From Thysanoteuthis rhombus (taxonomy: Eukaryota; Mollusca; Cephalopoda; Oegopsida; Thysanoteuthidae), in contig OY735206.1 in assembly GCA_963457665.1 (NCBI GenBank), positions 52,500,868-52,564,867 on the forward strand: a DNA stretch of 64,000 nucleotides, given 5' to 3'. The notes under the pieces were generated by a model that was given only the letters and a program-made list of their open reading frames with translations, made no database searches and had not been told where the DNA came from. The stretch's first letter is position 1. Each line of letters opens with the position of its first letter. Shown in pieces: positions 21,307 through 31,539 of this stretch. A program made the translations under genes and the position numbers.

Positions 21307-22795
21307 TGCTGTACATTCTTGCGCTGGAACCTTTCCTGCGCAAAGTAAAGGCGAATCCGGTCCTGCGCGGGCTAACCTTGCCTGGTGGTCACACGCCAGT
21401 CAAGTATACCGCCTACGTTGATGACATAACCTTGCTTGTAACGAGCAGTGCCGAGATCAGGGAAATCAGCATAGAAATCCAAAGGTATGAGACAGTGACA
21501 GGGGCCAAAGCCAACTGCAACAAGTCTGAGGGCTTGTTGCTGGACTCGTGGAGAGGTCGCTCTCTCCCTGGTCCCTTTGCCTGGACGGGCGGGCCGTGCA
21601 AGATACTCGGCGTCTGGTCCGGTCCCCACCTCCTGTTGGAGAAGAATTGGTCGGGTGTACTGGAAAAGCAGTTAATCTGTGGACTCGGAGGAAGCTCTCC
21701 TTCAAGGGTAGGGCCGAGGTGTGCGTTTCGCACATCTACCCCCTTATCCTTTACCGACTTTCAGTGCTCCCTCTTCCGTGTACCGACCAACTAAAGTTGG
21801 AAGCTGCCATGTTTCGACTCCTATGGGGTCACAGGCAGCCTATGGTATCTCGCAAGATCTGTCAGCTCCAACCTGCGGAAGGCGGCCTAGGAATGCCGAA
21901 CATCAAAGCTCGGCAACATACCTTACGCTTGACTTTCTTAGGTCGGATGTGTACGCAAGAAGAGCAGAACGGCGAATTCTGGAAAGAAGACGCCAGGAAG
22001 GCTTTCCCAGCCTTAAGAAACGTGCATTCCGACGACGGGGGTGAGGCCCGCCGTAGACCCCGGGCGGAATGCTCTTTCTACAGGGAATGCCGACACGCTC
22101 TCCGAGTTTTGTCACGGGTGAAGGAATGCCTCAACGACACCCAGTCGTTGTCAAGGAGGGCATTATATCGGGTAATAGTGAGGGGGTCCGTTCGAGACGA
22201 AATGATCGAGGGGCTCCGTTTGACGAGGGCGGAGAGTCGCTCAATCTGGCCTTGGACGCCCGGACTGAGGTGCCTCAATAACAACGAGGCGTCCCTCACC
22301 TGGCTAGTCATACGGAATGCTCTCTGGGTCGGCAAACGGCTTTTTGCAGCGGGTCTGGTAGCTTCACCAGAGTGCATACGCTGTGGTGAAATGGAGGAGT
22401 CTATTGAGCACGCCTTCTTCCACTGCAGCGTGGTGCATCCGCTGTGCAAGCTGGTTGAAGGCTACATGGTTCGCATCGTCAGGGCACGGTTTTTTGCCTT
22501 TGATGCCAGTGTTGTCTGCAGCAATGTGTTCCCATCGTTGGAAAAGGACGCACATATAGTGCTAATGTGCTTACTTGGCGTGATGCGAATGGTGATTTGG
22601 ACGACGCGTCAGAAGGGGTTCCACGAAGGAGAGCATTTCACTCCCGAACAACTGATTGTATACTTTGGGCATCAGCTCAAAGTTAAAATCAGGGTCGAGA
22701 GGGAGAGGCTCCCTTGGTCGGAATTCAACGGAAGGTGGGTGAGAGTTGCCCGACTGTGTCAAGTGAAAGGTGCTGAATTAGAGTGTTTTTTTTGA
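21306..22795 (+). pseudogene. ORF2 fragment: YVDD box to C-terminal zinc motif (copy 2)
   Basis: It resumes at MLYILALEPF and includes AYVDD (near 21,415). It keeps Trp (TGG, near 21,581) where copy 1 has a stop. An 8-nt loss near 21,668 (after GVLEK) shifts frame. The second frame then runs to 22,795 and keeps the zinc motif CIRCGEMEESIEHAFFHC (near 22,375-22,430). Intact comparison sites in this copy identify the copy 1 stops as mutations. Confidence 0.85.
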
Positions 22796-23530
22796 AAATC
22801 TATAGGTCAGTAAGGATTTTGCAGTCCTGATACGAACGTGCCAACCCAGCCCAAGTTAGGATAGAGTAGATTTTCTTTTTCTGTTAGCCAACAGTTTCTT
22901 AGCTAGAGAGTGAATGATCATCAGCCCCCCCCCTTTTTTTTCTGTCCTCCCTTTTTTTCGATTCCCATTCCCCCCCCCCTCTAGATGACAGAAGGTAAAG
23001 TTTTCCAGAGGACGTTTGAGAAGTTTTTTTTTTTTTTCTCTTTTTTTTCTCTTTTCTCTCTCTCGACATCCATTTTTCGTCTGGTTAACTTACCGTTTCT
23101 GCCATTTTAGGTCTTTTGTGGGGGGGTCTCATACTAATTTCGTTTTCGCCTTTTTTTTGTAAATATATATCAGTCATTGGGGTTCATTTTTATTTGTAAA
23201 TATTCATCATAATTTTATTCTACCCCCCACAAAATTGTAAATATGGGTTTAGAGTAGTTTTTCATCATAGAGAGAATCTGATTTTATGGTAAATGCAGTA
23301 TGAGAGAGACCAGGAAAAATGTGTTTTGGTGAATGGATGTATATAGTGAGATTGGGTCAGTGCATGAGACTAGCTAAGATAAGATTAGGAATAGAGTTGA
23401 CCAGCCCATATACCCCATTCCCCCCTCCGACTACATGTCAGATTTTCCTTTTTGGAAATAGATACTATATATACCCCATTACCTCCTCCGACTTTATGTC
23501 AAATTCTTCTTTTTGAAAATAAATACGGTA
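22796..23530 (+). other. 3' UTR of Tx1-like LINE copy 2
   Basis: Inverse match to 11,714-12,382, including the T-rich, C-run and CCCCAC features. The 3' end shows a partial duplication of about 60 bp: a segment of the form TACCCCATT..CCTCCGACT.TATGTCA occurs twice (23,410-23,455 and 23,470-23,515). It ends near TTTTTGAAAATAAATAC at about 23,526. Confidence 0.78.
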
Positions 23531-24590
23531 ATAATTGTGCCTGTAGCCGTGCGAATCTGGAGAGTATAAATTAACAGTCAATCCCATGGCAAATTATGAT
23601 GGCTTTCCTGTCCCCCAAACACGAATTTAGTTGGAAATTAGGAATGGAAGACACATTTGGGTTCATGTTTCAACAACAAAATGTGACTACTTGGAAATTG
23701 AAGGTGAAGGGCTGGCCATTATATATGCAAACATGAAAAAACAGTTATTCTCAGGACGACCATTTACCAATATACACTGATTGGTTTGTTAGCCTCGGTG
23801 CTTGCAATGACACCAGCCTGTGTTCAACGTTGGGCATTACTTTAGCCTGCGGAGAATCAAACGTTAAAATACCGGAATTGTTGCCTTAATCCCCACTCAG
23901 ATCATATTCTTGGCAACCCATCTGAGTTTTTAAAAACCAGATTCACATGACATACCAAAAATCCCTGCCATGAAAATCAAAGAATGACCGAGTACCCTCA
24001 CAACCGATAATTTGGAACGCTGAACCAAGTTGGCCAAAAATGAGTGGCCATCAACAATGAAGCAGATATCACAGATGTCAGTACAAGTCTAAGCGAAAGC
24101 CAGGATTTTATATATTTTCAAGGTAGGCAGGTCAACCGATTTTCACTATGAGCTAGGCTCAGGTGAGCTTAGTAAATCACAATTAACACATTAATTAAAC
24201 CATTTTCATATTCATGGACAATGTCTTCACATTGGGTGCAGTTTGGACAAATCTCAAATGAACATTATCAATGAGACTATAAATACAGTCCAAATAGGTT
24301 TATACCGAAGTTAATAGTTTTTCATTTTGTCTGTTTCACCAAAAATTTAAGCAATTTATTATCACATAATTTTTCAAGTAAACATATCATCTTAGGATCT
24401 TCAGTGGTGCTTTGTATCGATGTCTCTCCAAATGGTCGAGTCTATCGTAACTTGTATTAGTCTGGATACCATTGGAGTATATCAGTCCGAAAATATTCTT
24501 TTATATATCTTGGTATATCAAGGTCACTTCAACATCGCCAAATCAATCTAGAGATATTGGAGATGTTCTTCGTTTAATCCTTCTCTTTCC
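23531..24590. other. Intergenic stretch, nothing recognised
   Basis: Mixed-composition DNA without a long open frame, tandem repeat or recognisable LINE segment. It may be unique flank or host intron. Confidence 0.4.
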
Positions 24591-25010
24591 TGTATTACAA
24601 GTCGCTGCTTTTCAGAAAATGAAAATTGAATTAACTTGCCGGTTTGAATCCTCGTGACGGATGCTCTCAGGACATGAAATACCTTCGTACGTTTTTACCT
24701 GGTCTTCTTGTGCCCAAGGTTCTCCACTCAAAGCGAATGACCCTTCGTTTAGTTCTTTTTGTTAGTGCAATGCAGTGGTCTGCTGTGGGTAAAACGCCCC
24801 AAATGGCAACACCACTTTTTTAAATCCCCCCCCCCCCCCAAGTGGTCAGTGATTCGATCTCTTTTGTTACCCAGACAACCTTATTTAATCTCTTGGTGAG
24901 TTTGTATTTTCTCTCTCTCCCCTACATGGTCGGGTCTTTTTCTGGTTCATTTATTTGTTGGCACTGAAGAGTCCTTTTGTTCTTCGACCATGAAGGGAAG
25001 AAACGATACA
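24590..25010 (-). pseudogene. Tx1-like ORF1 fragment (decayed)
   Basis: The minus strand shows scattered ORF1 similarity in the usual order: the GHEVPS-like region near 24,660-24,700, the QTK/REL-like region near 24,740, the LPT-DHCIAL region near 24,780, and an ORF1 start-like CATGAAGGGAAG near 24,990. A C14-type run lies at 24,825-24,840. Many indels leave no long frame. The same block recurs at 59,450-59,800. Confidence 0.55.
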
Positions 25011-26110
25011 CAAAATAAGCTGGGGGGGGGATTCCCTCTTGTACTGGGGAGGGCGGTCAATATTGGTCAAGGGATCCTTTAAGTTTTCACCGGTTCGTAC
25101 AGTCACTCTTATGCTGGTCGCTGGGGAAGAAGTTGTCCACACAGACTACCATCAAAGTACTGACTACGTTGTACTCGGGACACTTGACTCTCACATTTAA
25201 AAACTCAAATGTGGGGATTTGGGTTGGTCTAGTCTGCCGTAACAATAACTTAGCTAGTCTCATTTATGTGAGGGTGTTCAGTTTTACTACTTGGGACAGA
25301 TCCGAAGATTTTGAGATTCTAAAGACTATCCTAATGTTCATACCGACGTTAATGCATTTAACTTTTAATTAAAAAATTTGAGCAGTTATTTTCAGATGAA
25401 ACTGCTCACAGTAAACCTATCTTAGGTACTTGGATTCAGTGGATGCTTTTGGTGTCGAAGATTTTTCTTGATGGCCGAGTCTTTTGAAACATGTGTTAGC
25501 CTGAAATGAGAACTTTCATCAATTAAGAGCTTTAAGAAGCAAAAGCAGGAGGCTTGGACACTGCTTCACGAGGCCAGCATTGGGCTTGATGAGTTGCAAG
25601 TCTACCTTGAGTCACACTGCTAAACCAGTCTAGAAGGTAGGATGTGAAATTGAAAAGGTCATTAAATCGAAATTGACTTTGCGTTAATTGTTGTTCTGCA
25701 TATAAGTGGGCCCCCTTTCACTCTTTGTTCGCAGGAAAATGACCACACCATAAAAACTTCATTTTGACAATTTACTGGTGTATTCTTTGACTTGTACTTG
25801 TCTGACGTATTCTAAGACCACATTTTGACTTGGTCTCGTTTTTCTCTAGAGTAAATAAGATTTCCAATGCCAAATACAAATTTGAGGACACCTAATGCTT
25901 CCAAGTCAAACTGTCAACTTCTGCTGCAGAGGGGATAAAGCTGGTTTAGTACTTATACCCCCAACATACACACTGATTATTTCAATTTCCCTAGTCCTTT
26001 AAACACTCACCATTCCCTATGTCACTGAATCTGGCCTTTTACAAGCTGGGTTTTGTCTTTTATGTTTGGGTAAAGTTATCGGCGTGTATACATGTAGGGA
26101 AGGTGTTCTA
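24600..26110. repeat. Segmental duplication, left copy (partner 59,450-60,550)
   Basis: Matching landmarks in the same order: AATTGAATTAACTTGCCGG (24,627 and 59,470), CAGACTACCAT (25,142 and 59,945), GGTTGGTCTAGT (25,223 and 60,040), TTTTCATCAATTA-like (25,510 and 60,312) and CCCTATGTCACTG (26,013 and 60,448). The right copy lacks about 300 bp in the middle. It contains ORF1 remnants at the left end and otherwise unrecognised DNA. Confidence 0.7.
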
Positions 26111-26345
26111 TCATTTAGTCGAACCCCCACTCTCTGCGTATGACGCTGCTATATATTGAGACAATTTCTCCGTATTGCAGGAGAAACGCCCCGATGTTCT
26201 CGTCTGTCAAGTACGGAAAGTACTTTGTATGTATTGGTCTTTCCGTACCCCAGGTACTGCACCCGAAAGTAGTGATCCTTGGTTTGTAGTTCCCTCTTTG
26301 TAAGGGCAATGCAGTCACTAGTGAATAGCAACGTGCCCAATTAGC
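26110..26345 (-). pseudogene. Tx1-like ORF1 fragment, diverged subfamily
   Basis: The minus strand reads ITLTKRELQTKDHYFRVQYL-like and then EHRGVSPAIRRNC or, in another frame, ENIGAFLLQYGEIVSI. These correspond to copy 1 ORF1 codons about 190-245 (LRRELQTKEYIIRVQYLG, EHIGAFLMKYGEIVSV). One frameshift separates the two parts. The same fragment recurs near 28,140-28,340, 35,380-35,600, 37,370-37,560 and 61,550-61,740. Confidence 0.7.
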
Positions 26346-26880
26346 TGATGTAGTAAGAAAAGGCACTTTGTGAATATTAAAACTTGATAATATTGGTGAA
26401 ACTGAATACAAGCTAACAATTATATTATATGCAAAATTGGTATGAATGCAAAGTATTAAAAATGGAAAATCTAAATTCAAAAGGTGACTTTTTTTTCTTT
26501 CTGACTATTCATATTGTTTGCACATGAATATTCAATTTACTTGGGACGAATCCCAAATGAAGACAGATTATAAAAACTGTCCAAATATGTTTATTTGGAG
26601 GTTCATGTATTTAGTCTTTTATGGCTGCTTCATAGAAATTCGACCTTTTACCAGATTAGTCTACTGGAAAGTATCATATCTTGAGTATCTTTTTTCAGAT
26701 AGTCTAGTCTATTGGAGGTTGTATTAGTCTGGACACGTGGAGGTTTTCGTCTGGAAATTCCAACCCCACAAACCAGTACAAAGTGTACAATCTTAAAACG
26801 AAACCTCCATCGTCAAATCAAAATTCACTTTGCATAAATTACAAATCATTTTTATTCAAACCAAAATGGGTGAAAATTGA
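26346..26880. other. AT-rich DNA within the duplicated block, no gene seen
   Basis: No LINE or coding signal was recognised. It is matched by 35,600-36,110, for example the segment beginning TTTATTTGGAGGTTCATG in both copies. Confidence 0.5.
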
Positions 26881-26895
26881 ATTTGCTATCTTACC

Positions 26896-26968
26896 AGTAT
26901 GTTTTTTCTCTTGACGTGTTCTCTCATCACTCCCCAAATTTCCTTGGCAATAACAAGATATGCTCTCA
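26896..26968 (-). pseudogene. Degenerate C2H2 finger exon (class III)
   Basis: The minus strand reads SCYCQGNLGSDERTRQEKKHTG followed by a GTAAGA donor (splice after ACTG, phase 1). This is the shape of a finger ending in HTG, but the Cys spacing is CXC instead of CX2C and the first His is replaced by Gln, so it cannot bind zinc normally. The near-identical copy is at 36,125-36,200. Confidence 0.6.
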
Positions 26969-26969
26969 A

Positions 26970-27345
26970 GAATTCGAAGGTATTTCCTACGTTGAGGAAA
27001 TGATACTTCGTTTGTAGCTTTCTTTTTTGTCAAGGCAATGCAGTGATCTTCTGTGGGTAACACGTCCGGCATAGCAGAACTGTCTCCCTTGCTACATGTA
27101 ACTACCCCCCCCCCGAACTGGTTAGTGACTTGATCAATCTTTTGTTACCAAGTCAACTTCATTTAATCTGTCTATCAAAAAGAAAGTCACTCTTGTTTTC
27201 TCAATGTTCCTAAACTCCGACGAATACACAACATCGTCCTCTCTTACGAAGTGGTTTTAGATTGACAATTGTTTTAGTCCATTAAGGGGATAAGGATTCC
27301 AAATATTAGAGCCCCTATTTGCCGCTTTTCTATCTTGCCCAGTCA
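26970..27345 (-). pseudogene. Tx1-like ORF1 fragment, diverged subfamily
   Basis: The minus strand shows NEVSFPQRRKYL, KKKATNEVS and MPDVLPTEDHCIALTKK. These match the copy 1 ORF1 region WDVLLPSEKDCLDLLRREL, and beyond it the KALTSLG and DIEKK regions follow as broken pieces to about 27,345. A C run at 27,102-27,114 and several indels destroy the frame. Confidence 0.6.
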
Positions 27346-27739
27346 GATATTCGAGTTTATAGAAAAAAACTGTCCAAATATTAACACCAAGGTTGATGTA
27401 TTTAGAATTCATTTTATGTCTGCTTCAAAAAATTAGATCAACTGTTTCCCAATAAACCCATCTTGGTTACTTATTTTCAGTGATGCTTCTAGTGTCGAAG
27501 TATTCTTTTCCCTCCAGATAGTAGTTGAAACTTGTATTAGTCTGGACACGCGTTGAGGTCTTCGTTTAAAACATATTTTGCTTGAAATGTATTGGTTGAT
27601 AAAGATCATTTCAACACCATCAAACAAGGCTAGAAAGTAGGATGCCTAAGTGAGATATTCATTGTTAAATCGAAATTCACTTTGCATAAATTACAAATCG
27701 CTCTTATTGGACTGAAGAAAATTCAATTCGATAACTTAC

Positions 27740-27820
27740 CGATATGTGTCCTTTGGTGACGATTTCTGTCGTCGCTGCAGCTAATTTTTTTCGCGCAATA
27801 AGCACATGAATATGGCTTTC
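27740..27820 (-). pseudogene. Single C2H2 zinc-finger exon (class I), slightly altered
   Basis: An 81-bp exon on the minus strand ending at a good donor (CG|GTAAGT, 27,739 downward). It encodes KPYSCAYC, 12 residues, HQRTHI: both Cys and both His are in place with CX2C-X12-HX3H spacing. Compared with the exon at 36,967-37,050 it has lost one codon at the 5' end (AAGAG replaces TAGGAG at the acceptor) and the hydrophobic Phe is Ile (KKI). Phase 1 at both ends is kept if the AG at 27,821-27,822 is used. It could still be spliced; I treat it as probably decaying. Confidence 0.6.
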
Positions 27821-28009
27821 CTCTTACAATAGATATAGGCATCTTTAAAAGTAGTACGAAACACACCCAGGAAAGCAAAGGAAGAAATTTTCTACGCCAT
27901 TTTGTGAGAGAACTATTATCAATTGGGGGCATTTAGCAAGAGGATCAAATACACCTCACCTAAAGTGCTTGACGATGTCACCAAACGGGGATTGGTGAGG
28001 CTAGGGTTG

Positions 28010-29060
28010 ACACGAGCCAGAGCCCTACGTCGACTCTCCTAACTAGTACTCAATCGATGTAAGTGGACTGTTGGATCGTATTCGAGTTGCCACCATTACT
28101 CAAACCTCCACTCTACGCATATGACGTCACTAAATACCGAGACTATTTCTCCATATTGTAGGAGAAATGCCGCCATGTTCTCGTTTAGCATAGGAAAGTA
28201 CTCGTGTATTGGTCTTTCTGTGCCCTACGTACTGCATCCGAGGGTAGTGATCCTCAGTTTTAGAGTTCCCTCTTTTTGAAGGCAATGTGGTCTTTGTTAG
28301 TAGGTAGCAATACGTTCCATGTGGCTAAACCCTAACTCACTCAGTGATTTAATCAATGTCTTCAGTTGACCAGACAAGTTTTACTCGTCTGTCAGCAATA
28401 ATAACATAATTTTCTTTCAAATAAGCCTCAGTCCTGGCAAATCCACCAATACGTCACCTCCCTTACAACTTTTGGCAATGCTAGTCTCTCACATTGTTTG
28501 TTATTGAGGGGGCTGGGGCAAATTCCAGATATTTAGAGGGTTGCCTCACTTATCTTGTACTTTGGCCCAGCTGGAATTAGAATCTGTTTTATATTTTTTC
28601 ACTTCATGGCTGGAGGCACCCCTTTCATTGCCATTGCTGTCTTTGACGGGTAACTTTGTTTGTATTTTCTTAGTTTCTTTTTCTCTTCACCCCCACCCGT
28701 GTGGATAGTCAAATAGGGCCTATTGACTTCATCAGCCATAGAGGGAAAACACAAACGAAGGTGTGTGTGTGTGTGGGGGGGACTCGCTCTTGTTGGACTA
28801 GCGTCCTGGGTCGGTTTCTACCAGTCTGGGTCCCTTTCTCCTCTTTTCACTCGTAATATCTAACTTTGTTAGCTGGAAAAATATTAAAAAAAAATGCTTG
28901 TAGATAACATGTTAGATGTGCAGCACAAAACTGCTTTTTAGTCATCAAAAATACGGAAACTCTTAAATACTGTTTTCATATATTCGATGAGCATAACACA
29001 AGGTCAAATGGAGAAATAGGTTGGCCTGTCTACTTTTAAAATCCTGGCTTTCATCTTGAA
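28010..29060 (-). pseudogene. Chimeric Tx1-like fragment: endonuclease tail joined to ORF1 (block B)
   Basis: From 28,025 a short endonuclease piece (YID..RRVD region) is followed directly by ORF1 pieces in minus orientation: YGEIVS-like near 28,140, QYLG-like near 28,220, LLP..DH near 28,300, then the KALTSLG to DIEKK regions (28,340-28,450) and an ORF1 start-like GCC ATA GAG GG near 28,735. The same joint occurs at 35,290, 37,260 and 61,440, so it is one ancestral rearrangement later copied. The ORF1 part alone also recurs at 46,920-47,690, 55,320-55,550 and 61,740-62,460. Confidence 0.6.
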
Positions 29061-29214
29061 ATATAGAATATAGAAATGAAATTGAAATGAAAGCGATCTT
29101 ACGATTCCGATAACATTTGGGAGGGCATTGTTAGTAACAAAAATATTCCCTTGTTCCAATTTACTGTCATGTGTAAAACTGTTGAATGAATACACCTGTA
29201 CTTAAAGTTGGAGC

Positions 29215-29241
29215 TTTTTTTTTTTTTTTTTTTTTTTTTTT
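29215..29241. repeat. T27 homopolymer
   Basis: A run of 27 T followed by CCAG. It could be a minus-strand retrotransposon or retrogene tail. No coding body was recognised next to it. Confidence 0.8.
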
Positions 29242-29479
29242 CCAGTTTCTCATTAGATTCGATCATATCTGCTTAGTATTTTAACCGATCGATAGTTTGG
29301 AAACTTGAACCACGAGATTACCAAAACAAATGATTCTATATTTTTTATTTTCAACTCATCTGTGTTTTGTAGATATTCGATTTGCAGAAGTAGAAGTCTC
29401 AAATATTTAAAAAGCAGTTACATTCCACATCTGATAAAAAAATTTATTAAAAAGATAAGATAAATGAGTATTTCGGGCA

Positions 29480-29928
29480 ATCTTTCACGAGTATTTTACC
29501 AGGGAACCTGGTCTGAGTTCTGTTCATTTCGACTCCTATTTCGTGTGCCAGCTGATTCCATCTATTCAAAGATGGAATCAGCTGGGTGCGAGGGGGTCGT
29601 AATGTGTGAAATGCTAAATGTTTGAGCAGAAAAAAACCATGCCCCTGCAAAGTGTACATGAGGTTGTCGCCAATATTTGTACATTTGCTGGCATTGATCT
29701 TCAACCACTTGTCAAGGCAGGGGAGTATTCCTCGACGAGACTCCTGGGGATGTGCGGTGATCAGCGGGGCTCCGTCGTCAATTTTCTCGATGATTGTGCA
29801 TACTGTCTGCAAAGTTATCTCGGATAGTCCTCTATCAAAGACCAAGTCTGTTCAGTGCCAATTAGGCTATCCAGAACAGTCTACATCCTTTTTGACAAAA
29901 TCTTAGCAAAAATCTTCTACTCTGTTCA
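29480..29928 (-). pseudogene. Tx1-like reverse transcriptase fragment
   Basis: The minus strand reads TVCTIIEKIDDGAPLI, and beyond a deletion DKWLKINASKCTNIG and YTLQGHG. These correspond to TVRTIIEKVDNGAALI and FNHWLK/PYEVYLRL regions of the RT. About 400 bp of the RT between them is missing compared with copy 1. The LINE sequence ends near 29,925, where a different, coding-like sequence begins on the plus strand. Confidence 0.7.
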
Positions 29929-30110
29929 GGTGATAAACATTCAGGAAGAATCTGATAATGGTGGCTATGAAATTGTTCAAGTCAACAATGCAGCTTCTCC
30001 AATTCCATATGGACCAACAAGTAAAGAGGTCAGTGGTGCTTCCTACAACCATCATGGACATAACAATAACAATGATTTGCAGCAGGAGCTGAGGTTATTT
30101 GTTTGGGTTA
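29929..30110 (+). CDS. Possible host exon of unknown function
   Basis: The plus-strand open stretch begins VINIQEESDNGGYEIVQ and continues to a His/Asn-rich segment (HHGHNNNND) and LQQELR, about 60 residues in all. It starts right after a good acceptor-like TTCTACTCTGTTCAG. Composition (acidic, Asn/Gly/His-rich, codon-balanced) is unlike the LINE and finger material around it, and no repeat of it occurs elsewhere in the window. A weak donor-like AG|GTTATTT follows at about 30,093; otherwise the frame reaches TAA at 30,119-30,121. I do not recognise the family. It might be a host exon or a cDNA piece carried in by a LINE. Confidence 0.35.
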
Positions 30111-30121
30111 AACTTTATTAA

Positions 30122-31340
30122 CGTTACGTTTTATCTCTTGGAGAGCTAAAATATAGCCCTTGACTAGTGATTCTCATTCTTGCTGAGCATGCACATCTCT
30201 TTTCAATCCCAAGAGTCAAAAGCTCTGAGTGGAGGATGTGTATAATCCCCACCAGAACAAGATTAGACGGCATTCCAGAGAATAACTGACACGTGAGGAA
30301 GGCTCGAGTGAAAATCGGAATTTGAGCAAAGAAAATTAAATTAGTCTGTACAAACCACATATAATTAAAATTGTGTTATGGTTAAATTTATCAAATCTGA
30401 ATTTAATTTTCCTCTAATCACAAAGTATCTAAACTGATAAAATTTTGCTATGAAATTTGAAAATATCAATCATCGCCACCCACAACAGATTGGTTCAAAT
30501 ATTGTTGCTGGGTTTAGGTTATTCATGTATTCTGACGTATAAATCTATCCATGTATCTGGACTTCACCCAGTCCAGAGTTCAGTTGAAATTTCACACTCC
30601 CATTTCCATCAATGGGAAGGGAAACTGTTTTTTTTTTTTTTTTTCCCCCAGTCTTATGATCTTCAATATCATTTTTGATTAAATTTAACAGACGAAGAAA
30701 TCCTGCGTTGGTCGATATGGAAGAATGTATTAAAGTATAAGATTTGATACCTGCTTAATATCTAGTCGGTTTACATGCAAAAATTCATTGGATCACATTT
30801 GTGAGGCGGAGGCAGTCAGACTAACACGGGACAAGTTGAAAGCAGTGGCCATTTGCGAGGGGTAGTGTTACTATTAGGAAATACTTTTAAAAGGTCCGAA
30901 GAGATTATACCACTTCAATATATAATTACTGAAAATTTTAGTTGGTTCATCGTTATTACTTAAAAAGCACATAAATACAAGGAAACTTTTCGGATGTTTG
31001 ACAATTTTTTATATGTCCTAATTGAGATTCACACGATAAACATGTTCTATCTTCAAAGTACGTGAAAGGAGAAAACTAGGGTACCTACTTCAGTAATAGA
31101 CCTTTAAAACGTTATCATTTATCCTTTGCACATAAAAGTAAAATACAGTTTGAAATGATATTTTGAACAGTCACAATTTATAATTAACTGCTTTCAAAAG
31201 GTGGAGGGTTTTGTTAGCATTAAGAGATTGATTTGGTCACTGAACTAAGATTGTCCTTTATTGCAAGTTTAATGACGGAGATAAACAAATTAAAAGGACA
31301 AATATAAAAAGAGGAACAGAACGATTGAAACTGAAAACTT
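30122..31340. other. AT-rich DNA, no gene recognised
   Basis: It holds a T17 run (30,628-30,644). No LINE coding similarity was found. The last part (31,120-31,340) is matched by 54,390-54,670, upstream of another finger exon, so it belongs to the finger-exon cassette flank. Confidence 0.45.
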
Positions 31341-31346
31341 GTTTAC

Positions 31347-31510
31347 CTGTATGCATCCTTCGAGTGATATTTTGTTTTGTTGCAAATTGAGCACGTGTCT
31401 GCTGATTTGGTTTTGTAGCAACTTTCTCCACAGAATTTTTTCTCTTCAACATCAATAGATTCGCTGCTGCCAAGATTATTTCGACTGTCATTTCCATACT
31501 GGATGATGAC
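31347..31510 (-). pseudogene. Class II C2H2 finger exon, deleted
   Basis: The minus strand carries the usual MEMTVEII leader-like stretch and ends at ACAG|GTAAAC, a good phase 1 donor. Between them the finger reads TCSICNKTKYHSKDAYR in the expected frame: both Cys are present but an internal loss removes the His region, so no finger forms. It is followed on the left of the leader by the RTE-like element, as at 54,674 and 58,921. Confidence 0.65.
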
Positions 31511-31539
31511 ACGTTTGGTTTAATGATCATTTCTTTTAA

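Larger units (their letters stand above)
20225..23530 (+). mobile_element. Tx1-like LINE copy 2, plus strand, rearranged and 5'-truncated
   Basis: A plus-strand relative of copy 1, with only scattered differences where I compared them. It begins with about 125 bp that belong to the element 3' UTR (20,225-20,352). It then jumps into the ORF2 linker at 20,353 (TSLIQRELTG, residue 268 of copy 1 ORF2) and runs to the 3' UTR at about 23,530. It lacks ORF1, the endonuclease and about 199 bp of RT. Together with copy 1 it forms an inverted repeat with about 2.3 kb (18,050-20,350) between the arms. Confidence 0.87.
26100..29930. repeat. Segmental duplication, left copy (partner 35,280-39,060)
   Basis: A block of about 3.8 kb repeated about 9.2 kb to the right in the same orientation. 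Checked landmarks: CAAATCATTTTTATTCAAAC at 26,841 and 36,069 (offset 9,228), and GAGGGAAAACACAAACGAAG at 28,741 and 37,948 (offset 9,207). It contains two finger exons, several ORF1 remnants and, at its right end, an RT remnant. Copies differ by small indels and substitutions. Confidence 0.85.

Noticed and set aside
20170-21348. A 392-codon gene starting at 20,170
   Set aside because: The first 60 codons are translated LINE 3' UTR and the rest is ORF2 linker/RT cut before box A. It is a chimera made by rearrangement.
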